Assembly (NCBI GenBank): GCA_963680875.1
Contig: OY804579.1
Coordinates: 29,745,804-29,809,803, forward strand
Origin: Bathymodiolus brooksi
Lineage: Eukaryota > Mollusca > Bivalvia > Mytilida > Modiolidae
Reading direction: 5' to 3'
DNA: 64,000 bases
Shown piece after piece: positions 26,401-36,320 of the stretch. Position 1 is the first letter of the stretch. Each line of letters begins with the position of its first letter. The notes below the pieces were generated by a model. That model was not told the DNA's origin and ran no database searches. It worked only from the letters and a program-made list of their open reading frames with translations. Position numbers and translations under genes: made by a program.

Positions 26401-27858
26401 AAAATATAAAGAATGTCAATCACACATGTGTCTACCCAACTCTGATTAATTCTGCTGTCGCCTGGAGGCTGAAAATATAAACAAAGTCAATCACACATGT
26501 GTCTACCCAACTCTGATTAATTCTGTTGTCTCCTGGAGGCTGAAAATATAAACAATGTCAATCACACATGTGTCTACCCAACTCTGATTAATTCTGTTTT
26601 CTCATGGAGGCTGAAAATATAAACAAAGTCAATCACACATGTGTCTACCCAACTCTGATTAATTCTGTTGTCTCATGGAGGCTGAAAATATAAACAATGT
26701 CAATCACACATGTGTCTACTCAACTCTGATTAATTCTGTTGTATCCTGGAGGCTGAAAATATAAACAATGTCAATTACACATGTGTCTAACCAACTCTGA
26801 TTAATTCTGTTGTATCCTGGAGGCTGAAAATATAAACAATGTCATTTACACATGTGTCTACCCAACTCTGATTAATTAATTCTATTGTCTTCTGGAGGCT
26901 GAAAATATAAACAATGTCATTTACACATGTGTCTAACCAACTCTTGATTCATTTTATTGTCTCCTGGAGGCTGAAAATATAAACAATGTCATTTACACAT
27001 GTGTCTAACCAACTCTGATTAATTCTGTTGTATCTTGGAGGCTGAAAATATAAACAATGTCAATCACACATGTGTCTAACCAACTCTGATTAATTCTATT
27101 GTATCCTGGAGGCTGAAAATATAAAGAATGTCAATCACACATGTGTCTAACCAACTCTGATTAATTCTGCTGTCGCCTGGAGGCTGAAAATATAAACAAT
27201 GTCATTTACACATGTGTCTAACCAACTCTGATTAATTCTGTTGTATCCTGGAGGCTGAAAATACAAACAATGAAAATGTAAACAATGTCATTTACACATG
27301 TGTCTACCCAACTCTGATTAATTCTGCTGTCGCCTGGAGGCTGAAAATATAAACAATGTCAATCACACATGTGTCTAACCAACTCTTGATTAATTCTGTT
27401 GTCTCCTGGAGGCTGAAAATATAAACAATGTCAATCACACATGTGTCTAACCAACTCTGATTAATTCTATTGTCTCCTGGAGGCTGAAAATATAAACAAT
27501 GTCAATCACACATGTGTCTACCCAACTCTGATTAATTCTGTTGTCTCCTGGAGGCTGAAATATAAACAATGTCAATCACACATGTGTCTAACCAACTCTT
27601 GATTAATTCTGTTGTCTCATGGAGGCTGAAAATATAAACAATGTCAATCACACATGTGTCTACCCAACTCTGATTAATTCTGTTGTCTCATGGAGGCTGA
27701 AAATATAAACAATGTCAATCACACATGTGTCTAACCAACTCTTGATTAATTCTGTTGTCTCATGGAAGCTGAAAATATAAACAATGTCAGTTACACATGT
27801 GTCTAACCAACTCTGATTAATTCTATTGTCTCCTGGAGGCTGAAAATATAAACAATAT
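23469..27858. repeat. SMG1: 71-bp minisatellite carrying copies of the exon L splice acceptor
   Basis: About 60 tandem units of roughly 71 bp. Read on the minus strand, each unit contains TATATTTTCAG followed by CCTCCAGGAGACAACAGAAT and the next 35 bp of exon L, so it is a copy of the intron-exon junction at 23468. Variants include longer units with an extra ATTA or GAAAATGTAAACAATG. A block of units recurs at a distance of 1820 bp (for example 24301 and 26121). Because 71 is not a multiple of three, the exon-derived frame does not stay open from unit to unit. No unit contains the downstream donor. The array fills most of the intron between exons K and L. Confidence 0.93.
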
Positions 27859-27869
27859 CAGACTAGCCA

Positions 27870-28408
27870 ACTCTCATTAAATTTGTCCTGTGGTGGTAGC
27901 CATCTTGGATTTCTAATTGACACCTAAAATTTAAATTTTGTAAGAGACCATCCAAATATTACTGATGTCAAGTTTGGGTTCAGTCAAATTTCAAGTTTCA
28001 AAAGAATTTGTTTTCTCATTTTTCCCATAGAGTAAAGACATTGTCGCACAGTGGTGGCCATCTTGGATTTCCGATCGACTAAAAAAACATCAACTTTTTA
28101 AAGGGTCATATAAGGAACATTCCTAACATGTAACACTTTCATCCCACGTGTGGTTTCAGAGATTTTTTTTCTTAATTTTAGCCATAATTGGTTCCTAGCA
28201 CCCATGTTGGATTTCCAAATGAAATAAATTCATATACAATGTTGAGGACCACACAAGTAACATTCCTATCAAGATTAGTTCCAATAAAACCAATGGTTTC
28301 AGATGAGAAGATTAAGATGTAAAAGTCAATGGACAATGACAGAGCCAACGGCAACAAATGCCAAGTGATAACAATTGCTCACATAACTTTTTGGTTCAGG
28401 TGTACTAA
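27870..28408 (+). mobile_element. Degenerate three-unit member of the satellite element family
   Basis: Three diverged units of about 160 bp show GGTGGTAGCCATCTTGGATT near 27892, TGGTGGCCATCTTGGATTTC near 28050 and a weaker copy near 28197. After them come a purine-rich stretch and a loose hairpin (GCTCACATAACTTTTTGG, GGTGTACTAA), with CTAA ending at 28408. The left end is cut off by the 71-bp array. Confidence 0.7.
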
Positions 28409-28624
28409 AAATATATGATTCAATTATCAGAAGCTTAACTACTTACTGTTTTATATCATTCATTTCTTTATTGCTGTTGGAGATCCAATTACATAGAGGG
28501 GAGGTTTGGAATACCACTCACCAGAATAAACCTGCCACAGTTTTTTGTCTGTTCCAAGCCAGGACCTGGATTTTTAACATCATATGTTGTAGTCTTTATT
28601 GTATTCCATGTGTGGTGGGAGACG

Positions 28625-28862
28625 ATTGTTCGATTGATTATTGATTGATTTTTGGTGTTTAACGCCACTTTCAGCAATATCATGGCAACCAGTTTTAGTG
28701 GTTAAAGAAGCCGGAGTACCCAGAGAGAACCACCGACCACGGGCAAGCAAATTGTAAACTTTATCACTTGCGGTTGTGAGTCGAGTGCACCCTTTTTTAT
28801 AATTTACAAAGCCGGGCACGAGCCCACGTCGTATTGGTGATAGGACGATTGTAAAATGTTGA
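28625..28862 (-). mobile_element. tRNA-derived SINE, copy 2 (diverged)
   Basis: On the minus strand it has CGGTGGTTCTCTCTGGGTAC, CCACTAAAACTGG and GAAAGTGGCGTTAAACACCA followed by an AATCAATCAAT tail. The head is more degraded than in the other copies. It lies in the intron between exons K and L. Confidence 0.6.
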
Positions 28863-28949
28863 CAATTACTATTAAATTGTCTTTTCCTAATTTCATCAGG
28901 ATTTTCAGGTTTACGTTCATACCACTATAATGTACATCTATTACTTTAC

Positions 28950-29028
28950 CTTAGTTGTCATCAGAAGAATTTCCAGGTCAGTCACGGTACTATGGGTTGA
29001 TTCTGTGATAACACAGCTCTCTATACAT
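28950..29028 (-). CDS. SMG1: SMG1 exon K (79 bp)
   Basis: The acceptor is tgattttag and the donor is ACTAAG followed by gtaaag. It completes the arginine codon from exon J and adds 26 codons. The peptide CIESCVITESTHSTVTDLEI aligns with the vertebrate [20 protein letters not shown], so conservation is moderate, but phase and order fit exactly. Confidence 0.86.
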
Positions 29029-29128
29029 CTAAAATCAAATATATAATTTAAGTCAAGTCTTGTAGGCAAGCCACTACACTAGCCTTTGTATGATTAATGA
29101 CTATTTCAATAGTACATCTATTTTCTGG

Positions 29129-29389
29129 TTTAGGTTTATGGTGTTTAACTCCCCTTTCAACAATATTTCAGTTATATCTTGGCAGTCAACTTCATTGGTG
29201 GAGGAAACCGGAGTTACCAGAGAAAACCACCAACATGTCGCAAGTCACTGACAAACTTTATTACAAAGCGTTGTATCGACTACACCTTGCCTGAGTGGGG
29301 TTCAAACTCACAACGTTAGTGGTGATAGGCACTGATTGCATAGGTAGTTATAAATCCAACTACCATACGAGCAAGACCATAACACCCCC
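29129..29389 (-). mobile_element. tRNA-derived SINE, copy 3
   Basis: Minus strand: the head starts GGGGTGTTATGGTCTTGC, with TTGTGAGTTTGAACCCCACT as a B-box-like part, TCCGGTTTCCTCCACCAATG in the body and GGAGTTAAACACCATAAACC at the tail. It is full length or nearly so and sits inside the short intron between exons J and K, which it largely fills. Confidence 0.7.
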
Positions 29390-29625
29390 TGTATTTTTAG
29401 TATTCAAAATGTCTGTTATATGCATAAATTTACAAATAACATATTAAAGTGTATATTGCAGGTGTTGAAAATATATTTTGAATTGGTGTTAAATATGTCA
29501 GTATATTACATTAAAAACACTAACATAAGTTTAACACCCCCCCCATCCTCTTTTTTATCTTATATAGAAGATGTAGTAGATAAAAACAATATGCCCATGT
29601 ATAATTGAATATATCTGATGCTTAC

Positions 29626-29750
29626 CTATTAACCAATGTTAGAAAGTTATTATCAGAAGCTACAGCCTCTGGTGTCCTGGTCCTTAGTGCCTCAAGGTGA
29701 AGTATACCCTGACATAAACTGACCACTTCTGTACTACATTTCATCTCTTC
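29626..29750 (-). CDS. SMG1: SMG1 exon J (125 bp)
   Basis: The acceptor is tattatag and the donor is AATAG followed by gtaagc. It gives 41 codons plus two bases of an arginine codon. The peptide GILHLEALRTRTPEAV matches the vertebrate NIIHFESLRTRTAEAL block. It lies downstream (in transcription) of the decayed Tc1 element that fills much of the intron between exons I and J. Confidence 0.93.
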
Positions 29751-30009
29751 CTATAATATACAATACAGTTATACCTTACTCTCCAGAACTTAGATAAGTC
29801 ATTTCCTCAGATAACTCAATGTAAACACAGGTTATTGTAGTTTTTATATGATGGTTAACTTCAATACTCTGCTATTTCAAAGTAAAATTAATGATTATTT
29901 TTCTCATAAAAACCTTTGTCTCCTCAACACATTCTTTCATCTTTTTGTACAGATACCTTTTTTATTCAATTCAAAATATGTTATTGTTTAAATAATAAAC
30001 AAAGAGATT

Positions 30010-30177
30010 GGATAAATACCCATTACATACATAGTGTGGTGGTACAAGTCAGTTGTGTGAACCAGTATCACTATGAGTCGCGATAGCGACGAGTTGTGAT
30101 GCGGTTAGTTCACGCAACAGACAAGACCTGATACACAGTCTTGTACCACCACACTATGTATGTAATAAGTTTATCTA
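30010..30177. mobile_element. Foldback (palindromic) MITE, about 168 bp
   Basis: Long inverted arms: ATTACATACATAGTGTGGTG plus GTACAAG at 30022-30048 is matched exactly by its complement at 30140-30166, and similarity extends outward to GATAAA on both sides. The centre holds a smaller palindrome, GTCGCGATAGCGAC. There is no coding capacity. Confidence 0.75.
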
Positions 30178-30185
30178 ACATTTCA

Positions 30186-32312
30186 ACAAGGGCAACGCAA
30201 AGCGTAGCGTATCCCCTCACCTTAAAATTAGACCCTGTGACCTTGATCTTCGACCTTGAAAATCAATACGGTTCCAGATTCTCTTAAGGTCTAAGTATGT
30301 ACCAAGTTTGGTCAAATTCCATTGAAGGATGATGATTCTAGAGTGTTCACAAGGATGTTACGCGATAAAAATTTGACTCTTGACCTTTGACCTTGAAAAT
30401 CAATAGGGTTCCACTCTCCTAAGGACTATGTATGTACCAAGTTTGGTCAAAATCAATTGAAGGATGTTGATTCTAGAGTGTTCACAAGGATGTTACGCAG
30501 TAAAAAATTGAGTGACATTGACCTTTGACCTTGAAAATCAATAGGATTCCAGAATCTTCTAAGGACTAAGCAGGGGCGGATCCAGGATTTCAAGTTAGGG
30601 GGGGGGGTGGACTTAAAAAAATTGGGGTATTTCGTGTGAAATATCACGATTTTACGCCAAAATTTTGGGGGGCGCACCCCTGGATCTGCCCCTGAATTCG
30701 ATGCCAGATAGCATTATTTATATTCGACGATCTTAAAAGAATTTCTTATATAGTTCATTGCCTTCATTAGTGCATCATAAAAGTATGAATAAAGCACCAA
30801 ATACTTCTAACCTTTTGGCACGTCAAACAGTCTTCAGACGACACTGTAAGCAGACTTACAGTTGTCAAATTGGACGATGTCAAACAGCTTACATTAAATA
30901 TATTTTAAAATGTCTATTTATTTGGCAATGCTGATCTGTAATTCATATCTGTAATTTTGCATAAACCGTGTTCACATCTATTGACATTACCAACACAATT
31001 ATCGGGAATATTATTCAAGGATAAAGGGTCAAACGGGACAATCTTATTTTATCCTTGTTCAAAAGAACCTGCTAAAATGATAAATATGACGGCATAGGGC
31101 TAATACAGTCCTTGCATCAATCAATCATACGCATTCTGTCAAGTTTTTGGACATAAAGGTTATTAGAATATTTTAACCCTTCAAAGAACTATTGGTTTAG
31201 TTTTAACGCATTCCTCATTTCACTAATTGGTCTGTACTTTTGGGTGGTTCTAGTTTTTACTGCCTGTCCGGATAGGGCAGGCTTTTCATTTCGTCGTTTC
31301 ATTCATTCATTGAAAACGTATGATTCGACTGTTCTTATTTATAGACAAACAAAAGCGGAAATTGTCAATACATGAACTTGTTGATTTCTGATAAGTTAAC
31401 GTAACTAAATTAGATGATCAGAATCGTTTCATGCAGCATTAATGTTAACATATTCGACTTTGTCTGTCTATAAACAAGAACGAATCATACGTTTTCAATG
31501 AATGAATCAACGGCGAAACGAAAAGCTTCATCCGGACAGTATACTGATCATTTATCAATGGGTGGAGCATTTTAGAATGATATCCCAAATCTACTCCTAA
31601 TATCATTACTATTCATTTTGACTTACAGGTCACGAGTTAACCATTCATGAAAAAGTTGTTTGTTGAACTGCTTAATTAACGTTGTATAACATATGCTTTG
31701 CGAATTTTAGGGGGGGTGCACGCCCCACTCTAAATACGCCTCTGCTAAGTATGTACCAAGTTTGGTCAAAATCCATTGAAGGATCTTGATTCTAGAGTGT
31801 TCACAAGGATGTTATACGGAAAAAATTTGACCCGGTGACCTTTGACCTTGAAAATCAATAGGGTTCCAGACTCTCATAAGGACTAAGTATGTACCAAGTT
31901 TGGTCAAAATCCATTGAAGGATGTTGATTCTAGAGTGTTCACAAGGATGTTATACAGTAAAAATTTGACCCCTTGACCTTTGACCTTGAAAATCAATAGG
32001 GTTCCAGACTCTCCTAAGGACTATGTATGTACCAAGTTTGGTCAAAATCCATTGAAGGATGTTGATTCTAGAGTGTTCACAAGGATGTTACGTGGTAAAA
32101 ATTTGACCTGGTGACATTGACCTTTGACCTGAAAAATCAATAGGGTTCCAGATTCTCTTAAGGACCAAATATGTACCAAGTTTGGTCAAAATCCATTGAA
32201 GGATGTTGATCCTAGAGTGTTCACAAGGATGTTACGGAAGGGCGGACGGACGGAAGGAAGGACGTACGGTAGCGTTACTGTATCCCTTCGCAACTTCGTT
32301 GGCGAGGGGATA
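30186..32312 (+). mobile_element. 140-bp-repeat element with 3' hairpin, split by an insertion
   Basis: Seven units of about 140 bp share CCTTTGACCTTGAAAATCAA, GTACCAAGTTTGGTCAAAAT and GAGTGTTCACAAGGATGTTA. The 5' part has GCGTATCCCCTCACC. The 3' part has a GGACGGACGGAAGG stretch and a hairpin (TATCCCTTCGC ... GCGAGGGGATA). This is the same architecture as the satellite elements but with an unrelated repeat sequence. The third unit is interrupted at ACTAAG by the element at 30572-31742. Confidence 0.75.
30572..31742. mobile_element. TIR transposon inserted in the 140-bp-repeat element
   Basis: It begins CAGGGGCGGATCCAGG and ends with the complement of CAGAGGCGTATTTAGAG. CTAAG occurs on both sides, and removing the insert restores the host unit's ACTAAGTATGTACC, so the boundaries are firm. 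The left 125 bp (to about 30694) is itself foldback (CCTGGATCTGCCCCTG). A second inverted pair lies at 31264-31354 and 31456-31540. No transposase was seen. The ends look hAT-like, but the shared flank is 5 bp rather than 8. Confidence 0.7.
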
Positions 32313-32678
32313 ATAAAAACGAATTTTAAACAAATAGCAAGGGTTGAATTAAAATGTGTACAATACTCTGAGGGAGACTACATTTTGTGTATGACGTCAC
32401 GTTATTTTTTTCGTTCATTCACCAACGCCAGGTTACTGTGTTTTGTCTCACATTCCAATGGTATGACGTCATGTCAAAGTAGTTCGACAGATAACGTCTC
32501 GTGCAACGTCGCAATATTCTTTTATCACCACGATACATCTTGTATCAGACAGGCGACTTTTGTTAATTTCAAAGGAAAACGTATATAATGTTAGATAAAA
32601 GACAATACCTATATAAATCACTTCACCATAGAAGATGGAGAGAATTATAACTGTAATAAATATATACACACACATATA

Positions 32679-34012
32679 TCATGCCAAAAGTGACTCAAGT
32701 TTTTTAATGGCCACCATAGTAACTATACATGTAAATGCTATCAATGAAATAAATAAAGAACTTACCTTAACTGTGTGTTTATTTCTCCTAATATTTCGTA
32801 ATGTGACCTTTCTGGACTAAAACCTGTCTTATATGCCTTGGCATTGATCCATAGAGATTTTGTAGGTAATGACTAATGTAATGGAACATTATTCCATGCA
32901 TTGAGAAGTTCAGTTTTCAAGTCATCCAAATTTCGAATTCTGTTGAGACTTCTTTTAATTTTGTTTTTGAGGAGAAGCCACACATTCTCTATAAGATTTA
33001 AATCAGGGGACTGTGCAGGCCATAATAGTATAGGGATATTGTTCTCTTGCTTCCAAGCTTCACACAATCTGGACTTATGGGTGGGGGCATTGTCCTCTTG
33101 GAATATCCAACGATTGACACCATAATGTTTAGTAACAGCTGGCCATAAATAATTATCAAGAGTATTTATATATTTTTCAGAGTTCATATTTCCATTTATA
33201 AATGCTAAAGTGCCCATACCAAAGTAAGTAACACAACCCCACACCATCAATTTGAGAGTACTATCCTGACATTCACGCATATAACCCAAACACTCGGGTC
33301 TCCACTTTTCGGCCGCCTTTCTTCATCGGGTTTCAAAACTATCATCATTTCATCACTAAACATATAATGTATTTCCAGATTATTTATTGTCCAATGTAGT
33401 CTCGACCTACACCAATCCGTCCTCTTTTTTCTGTTGACTTTAAGGACAACCATTTTTTTACACACGGATCGCCGATTATAACCCAAAGAATGCAAATTTC
33501 TCTGAATTGTTCTTGTTAAACATGGCTGAACATTGGAAGCATTGAATTCATGTGTGATATCTCGTTAAGATTATCTTCTGTCGGTTTTTACAATCTTAGA
33601 AAGTTTCTGTGCCCCTCGCTCTGTGATCAATTTCGGCATTCCTGATCTGTGCTTGTTTTCTATGTTTCCCGTCTCTTGATATCGTTTCAAAAATCTTGGT
33701 ACGGTAGATTCACTTCTATCAAGTATTTCTGCAATTTTTCTTGCCCGCATACCACCTTCTATCATAGAAATAATCGTTTGTTTATCCGCTATCGTGAGTT
33801 CCTTTCCGTGTTTCCCTATTTTGACAGCAATGTAATCTTTTTGTTTACGCAGACGACAAAAATCAAATACTTCCGGTAAAATCAATTAATAAGAGTTATC
33901 CCTCTTTAGTAGATGTTTACAATCGAATTATGTAAACAATGGGCATGATTAATATGCGAAGTGAAAGTAACATCACGCCGCCATTAAAAAACTTTACTCA
34001 CTATAGGCATGA
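32679..34012 (-). mobile_element. Tc1-like transposon, 1334 bp, with TA target duplication
   Basis: The terminal inverted repeats start TCATGCC at 32679 and end GGCATGA at 34012. They share AGTGA.T.AAGTTTTTTAATGGC inside and are flanked by TA on both sides. The size and layout fit a complete Tc1/mariner element. The transposase inside (minus strand) is broken. It lies in the intron between SMG1 exons I and J. Confidence 0.88.
32873..33885 (-). pseudogene. Tc1-family transposase, DD34E, frameshifted
   Basis: The N-terminal part (33571-33885) has a helix-turn-helix of the Tc1 type: ELTIADKQTIISMIEGG, ARKIAEILDRSESTVPRFL. The middle part (about 33300-33530) includes FSDEMM, with the first catalytic Asp. 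The C-terminal part (32873-33310) has WIFQEDNAPTHKSRL with the second Asp and SPDLNLIENVW with the Glu 35 residues later (34 between). These three parts lie in different frames, with shifts near 33570 and near 33310, so no intact protein is made. It is a decayed, non-functional copy whose catalytic residues are all still present. Confidence 0.9.
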
Positions 34013-34549
34013 TACTGTATATATATAAATAAATATATATAAATACATTTCAGACATATTGCAATAAGTCAGGGGAGACAATCCCCCATCAACAATAAAT
34101 TTGTAGATACTTTTCCAAAAATAAATGTCAATTGGATATGATAGAGATACCTTATCATTTTTAAATAACAAAGGGAAATAACTCCTTTAAAAATTGTGTT
34201 ATCAAAGCAAATCTCCACATGGTAATAAACACGTGTGAAAAGTATTGAATTCTTACTTAAAACTTATGATGCATTGTACTGTTACACATTGACTTTTGTG
34301 GCTGATGAATGGGATGAAAACAATATCTCTCCCAGAATGGAGAAGACATAATCATCTGACCTCTCAACTTTAACACAGGGCTTGACTGTATTTACATGTA
34401 TGATCTATTTTTCACAATGATATTTCAATTATTTGCTTTGTATAGAATATAAATATATATGTTTCTTTTAATATAAGTCTTGTTTCAAATAACAGGTAGT
34501 TATTTTCTTAACAAGTACTGTGTTACTATTATCACATTAAATAACAAAC

Positions 34550-34726
34550 CTCAAAAATGTGCTTCCTGTAAGCACTGCACTCCTCAAACTGTTGTAAAAC
34601 AAGATTAAGTGATGGATTGGCACCAGCAGCCCACTTTAACCTTTGAACTATACTACTCTCTAAATGTGTGTAGTGTGTCTGACAGGTATCCAGTCCTGAT
34701 TCCTGTCCCAATAGTCCTTGCATACT
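34550..34726 (-). CDS. SMG1: SMG1 exon I (177 bp)
   Basis: It is 59 codons in phase 0, with acceptor ttgtcag and donor TTTGAG followed by gtttgt. The block LESSIVQRLKWAAGANPSL matches the vertebrate LESSIEQRLKWAGGANPAL almost exactly, which alone identifies the gene. Predicted helical and charged, as expected for this part of SMG1. Confidence 0.95.
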
Positions 34727-34871
34727 CTGACAAAAATATATAACATATTTAAGTTACTTTTTTAATTAAATGTGAATACATTATGCTAAAACATACGTAT
34801 CACATTTATTCTGCTTAACTGTATGAGGGATTGATAATGATTCACATGGGAGGATATTTTTTTGTACATTA

Positions 34872-35598
34872 GGGCTGTTCCAGAATTAAATGTGTGGGAG
34901 GGTCGGGTGGTAGCTTCATTTTTTTTTTACATGGGTGGTTGGTTTTTTGATAAATAAAATTTTGTGGGTGGTAGGGAACATCAAAATAAAAATTTCATGC
35001 CTGGTTGGTAAATTAAAACCTACACAATTAATTTGTGTGGTTTTTCCTCAGTATTAAGACAATTACTGCTACTTTTACGTCGCCGAGAATGCTGACAAAC
35101 GTCAAGAAATCCGAAACGTGTCATGTTTTTTTCTCTCTGTCTCTCTCGTTGTTTTGTAATTGCATTATCTCCCCTGTCACCGGAAACGGAAATCGATTTA
35201 CCCCCCCTTAGTCGTGGAGCCATGTGAGTGATCAGGCGACCAAGAAGCAACATAGCAAGGTAAATAAAAGAAGGATAACGTTTACATCATTGGATTTTCG
35301 AAGCATTTGAAGGGAAAGATTGATGACCTTTGTGGGCTTCCTAAATTGACAATAAAATATATTCTAATGTCCCACAAAATGAGGATGCAGAGTTGGTGAC
35401 AAGTGAGAAAAGTAAATTTAGCATTGCTTAAGGATACCCAATAAATTGATATTGAAATTGAATTTTATGGGTGGTGGTCTTTAGGTTACAACTTTTTTTA
35501 TTGGTGATGGGGGTCTTTCACAATTTTTTTTGGTGGGTGGTGGGGTTGAAAAATATGTGCCTCCCGACCCCCCCACACATTTAATTCTGGAACAGCCC
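34872..35598. mobile_element. Harbinger-like MITE, 727 bp, TTA duplication
   Basis: The terminal inverted repeats are GGGCTGTTCCAGAATTAAAT plus about 15 more bp, flanked by TTA at 34869-34871 and 35599-35601. A 3-bp TTA duplication is typical of PIF/Harbinger elements. Subterminal G/T-rich blocks (GGGTGGT words) occur on both sides. A 77-codon minus-strand ORF at 35020-35253 inside it resembles nothing I know. Confidence 0.8.
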
Positions 35599-35601
35599 TT
35601 A

Positions 35602-36016
35602 CCTATAATATAAATTACCAATGGCATAAATAAATCTCTCCCATCTATTGAATTGACTGATTCAATGTTATGTATCTCACTTTCAAGTATGTTTCAGCTT
35701 TACCATGGCAACAAAATATAGTGGTAGAGAAAGTCTTGATCTTCCCCAAGGTACAGTCTACAGCCTATAGATAAAAACTGTGTGTGGTGCTGTCTTCTAT
35801 GGGATCACTTCTCAAAAGAAATGTCGGAATTATGAATACATAGTTACTTATTCTCATGTTCATACTCCAAAATCACCCAATGAGAACTCTTGATATATTT
35901 GCTGTTTTATTTTTAGTAACAGTACAAAAATTTACTCAAAAGTTGTAAGACACGAAGACCTGAATGTGATTTGATAATCAATATTGAACTTTATTATTTT
36001 ATTCTGTCAAACTAAC
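35602..36016. other. Intron sequence without recognised features
   Basis: This is intron between exons H and I, downstream of exon H on the minus strand. It is AT-rich with no repeats, ORFs or elements that I can recognise. Confidence 0.5.
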
Positions 36017-36182
36017 TTTTCTCATTTCAGACATTATGGTAGATCTATTCTGCATGCCTATCTGGCTAAGATGGCGTCCAGACTGTACAAACACATCCTC
36101 ATGTAGCCATTGTAGTCTAGCTAACTGTAACTGAGCTCTGTGTAAACTTGATTTCATCAACTCCATATTGGAATCTAATCGT
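36017..36182 (-). CDS. SMG1: SMG1 exon H (166 bp)
   Basis: The acceptor is tattttcag and the donor is GAAAA followed by gttagt, which is weaker than the others. It completes an arginine codon and then gives 55 codons. The peptide begins RLDSNMELMKSSLHRAQLQL and includes LQWLHEDVF, matching the vertebrate RLETS...SLQRVQL and FQWQHEDLL. A conserved STIMSEMRK end precedes the donor. Confidence 0.92.
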
Positions 36183-36320
36183 CTGAAAATAAATGCACAC
36201 AAGGTCAGGATATTTACTGCTTTTTTCCTCAGTAATTTTCCTTGCCCATCAAATTAACCTTATTTATAAGAATTTTGAAATTGAATGTATTTAATTTTTG
36301 AGCATTATATGAGTATTACA

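Noticed and set aside
23415..27860. CRISPR-like array of regularly spaced repeats
   Set aside because: The units are contiguous tandem repeats without unique spacers, and they derive from the neighbouring exon junction in a eukaryotic gene.
32196..32588. 130-residue plus-strand ORF
   Set aside because: It starts within the 140-bp-repeat element and runs through its purine-rich end (GGRTEGRTYG) into unique sequence. No domain is seen.
35020..35253. 77-residue minus-strand ORF (MLLLGRLITHMAPRL...)
   Set aside because: It lies wholly inside a Harbinger-like MITE, has no recognisable domain and no splice context that would tie it to SMG1.
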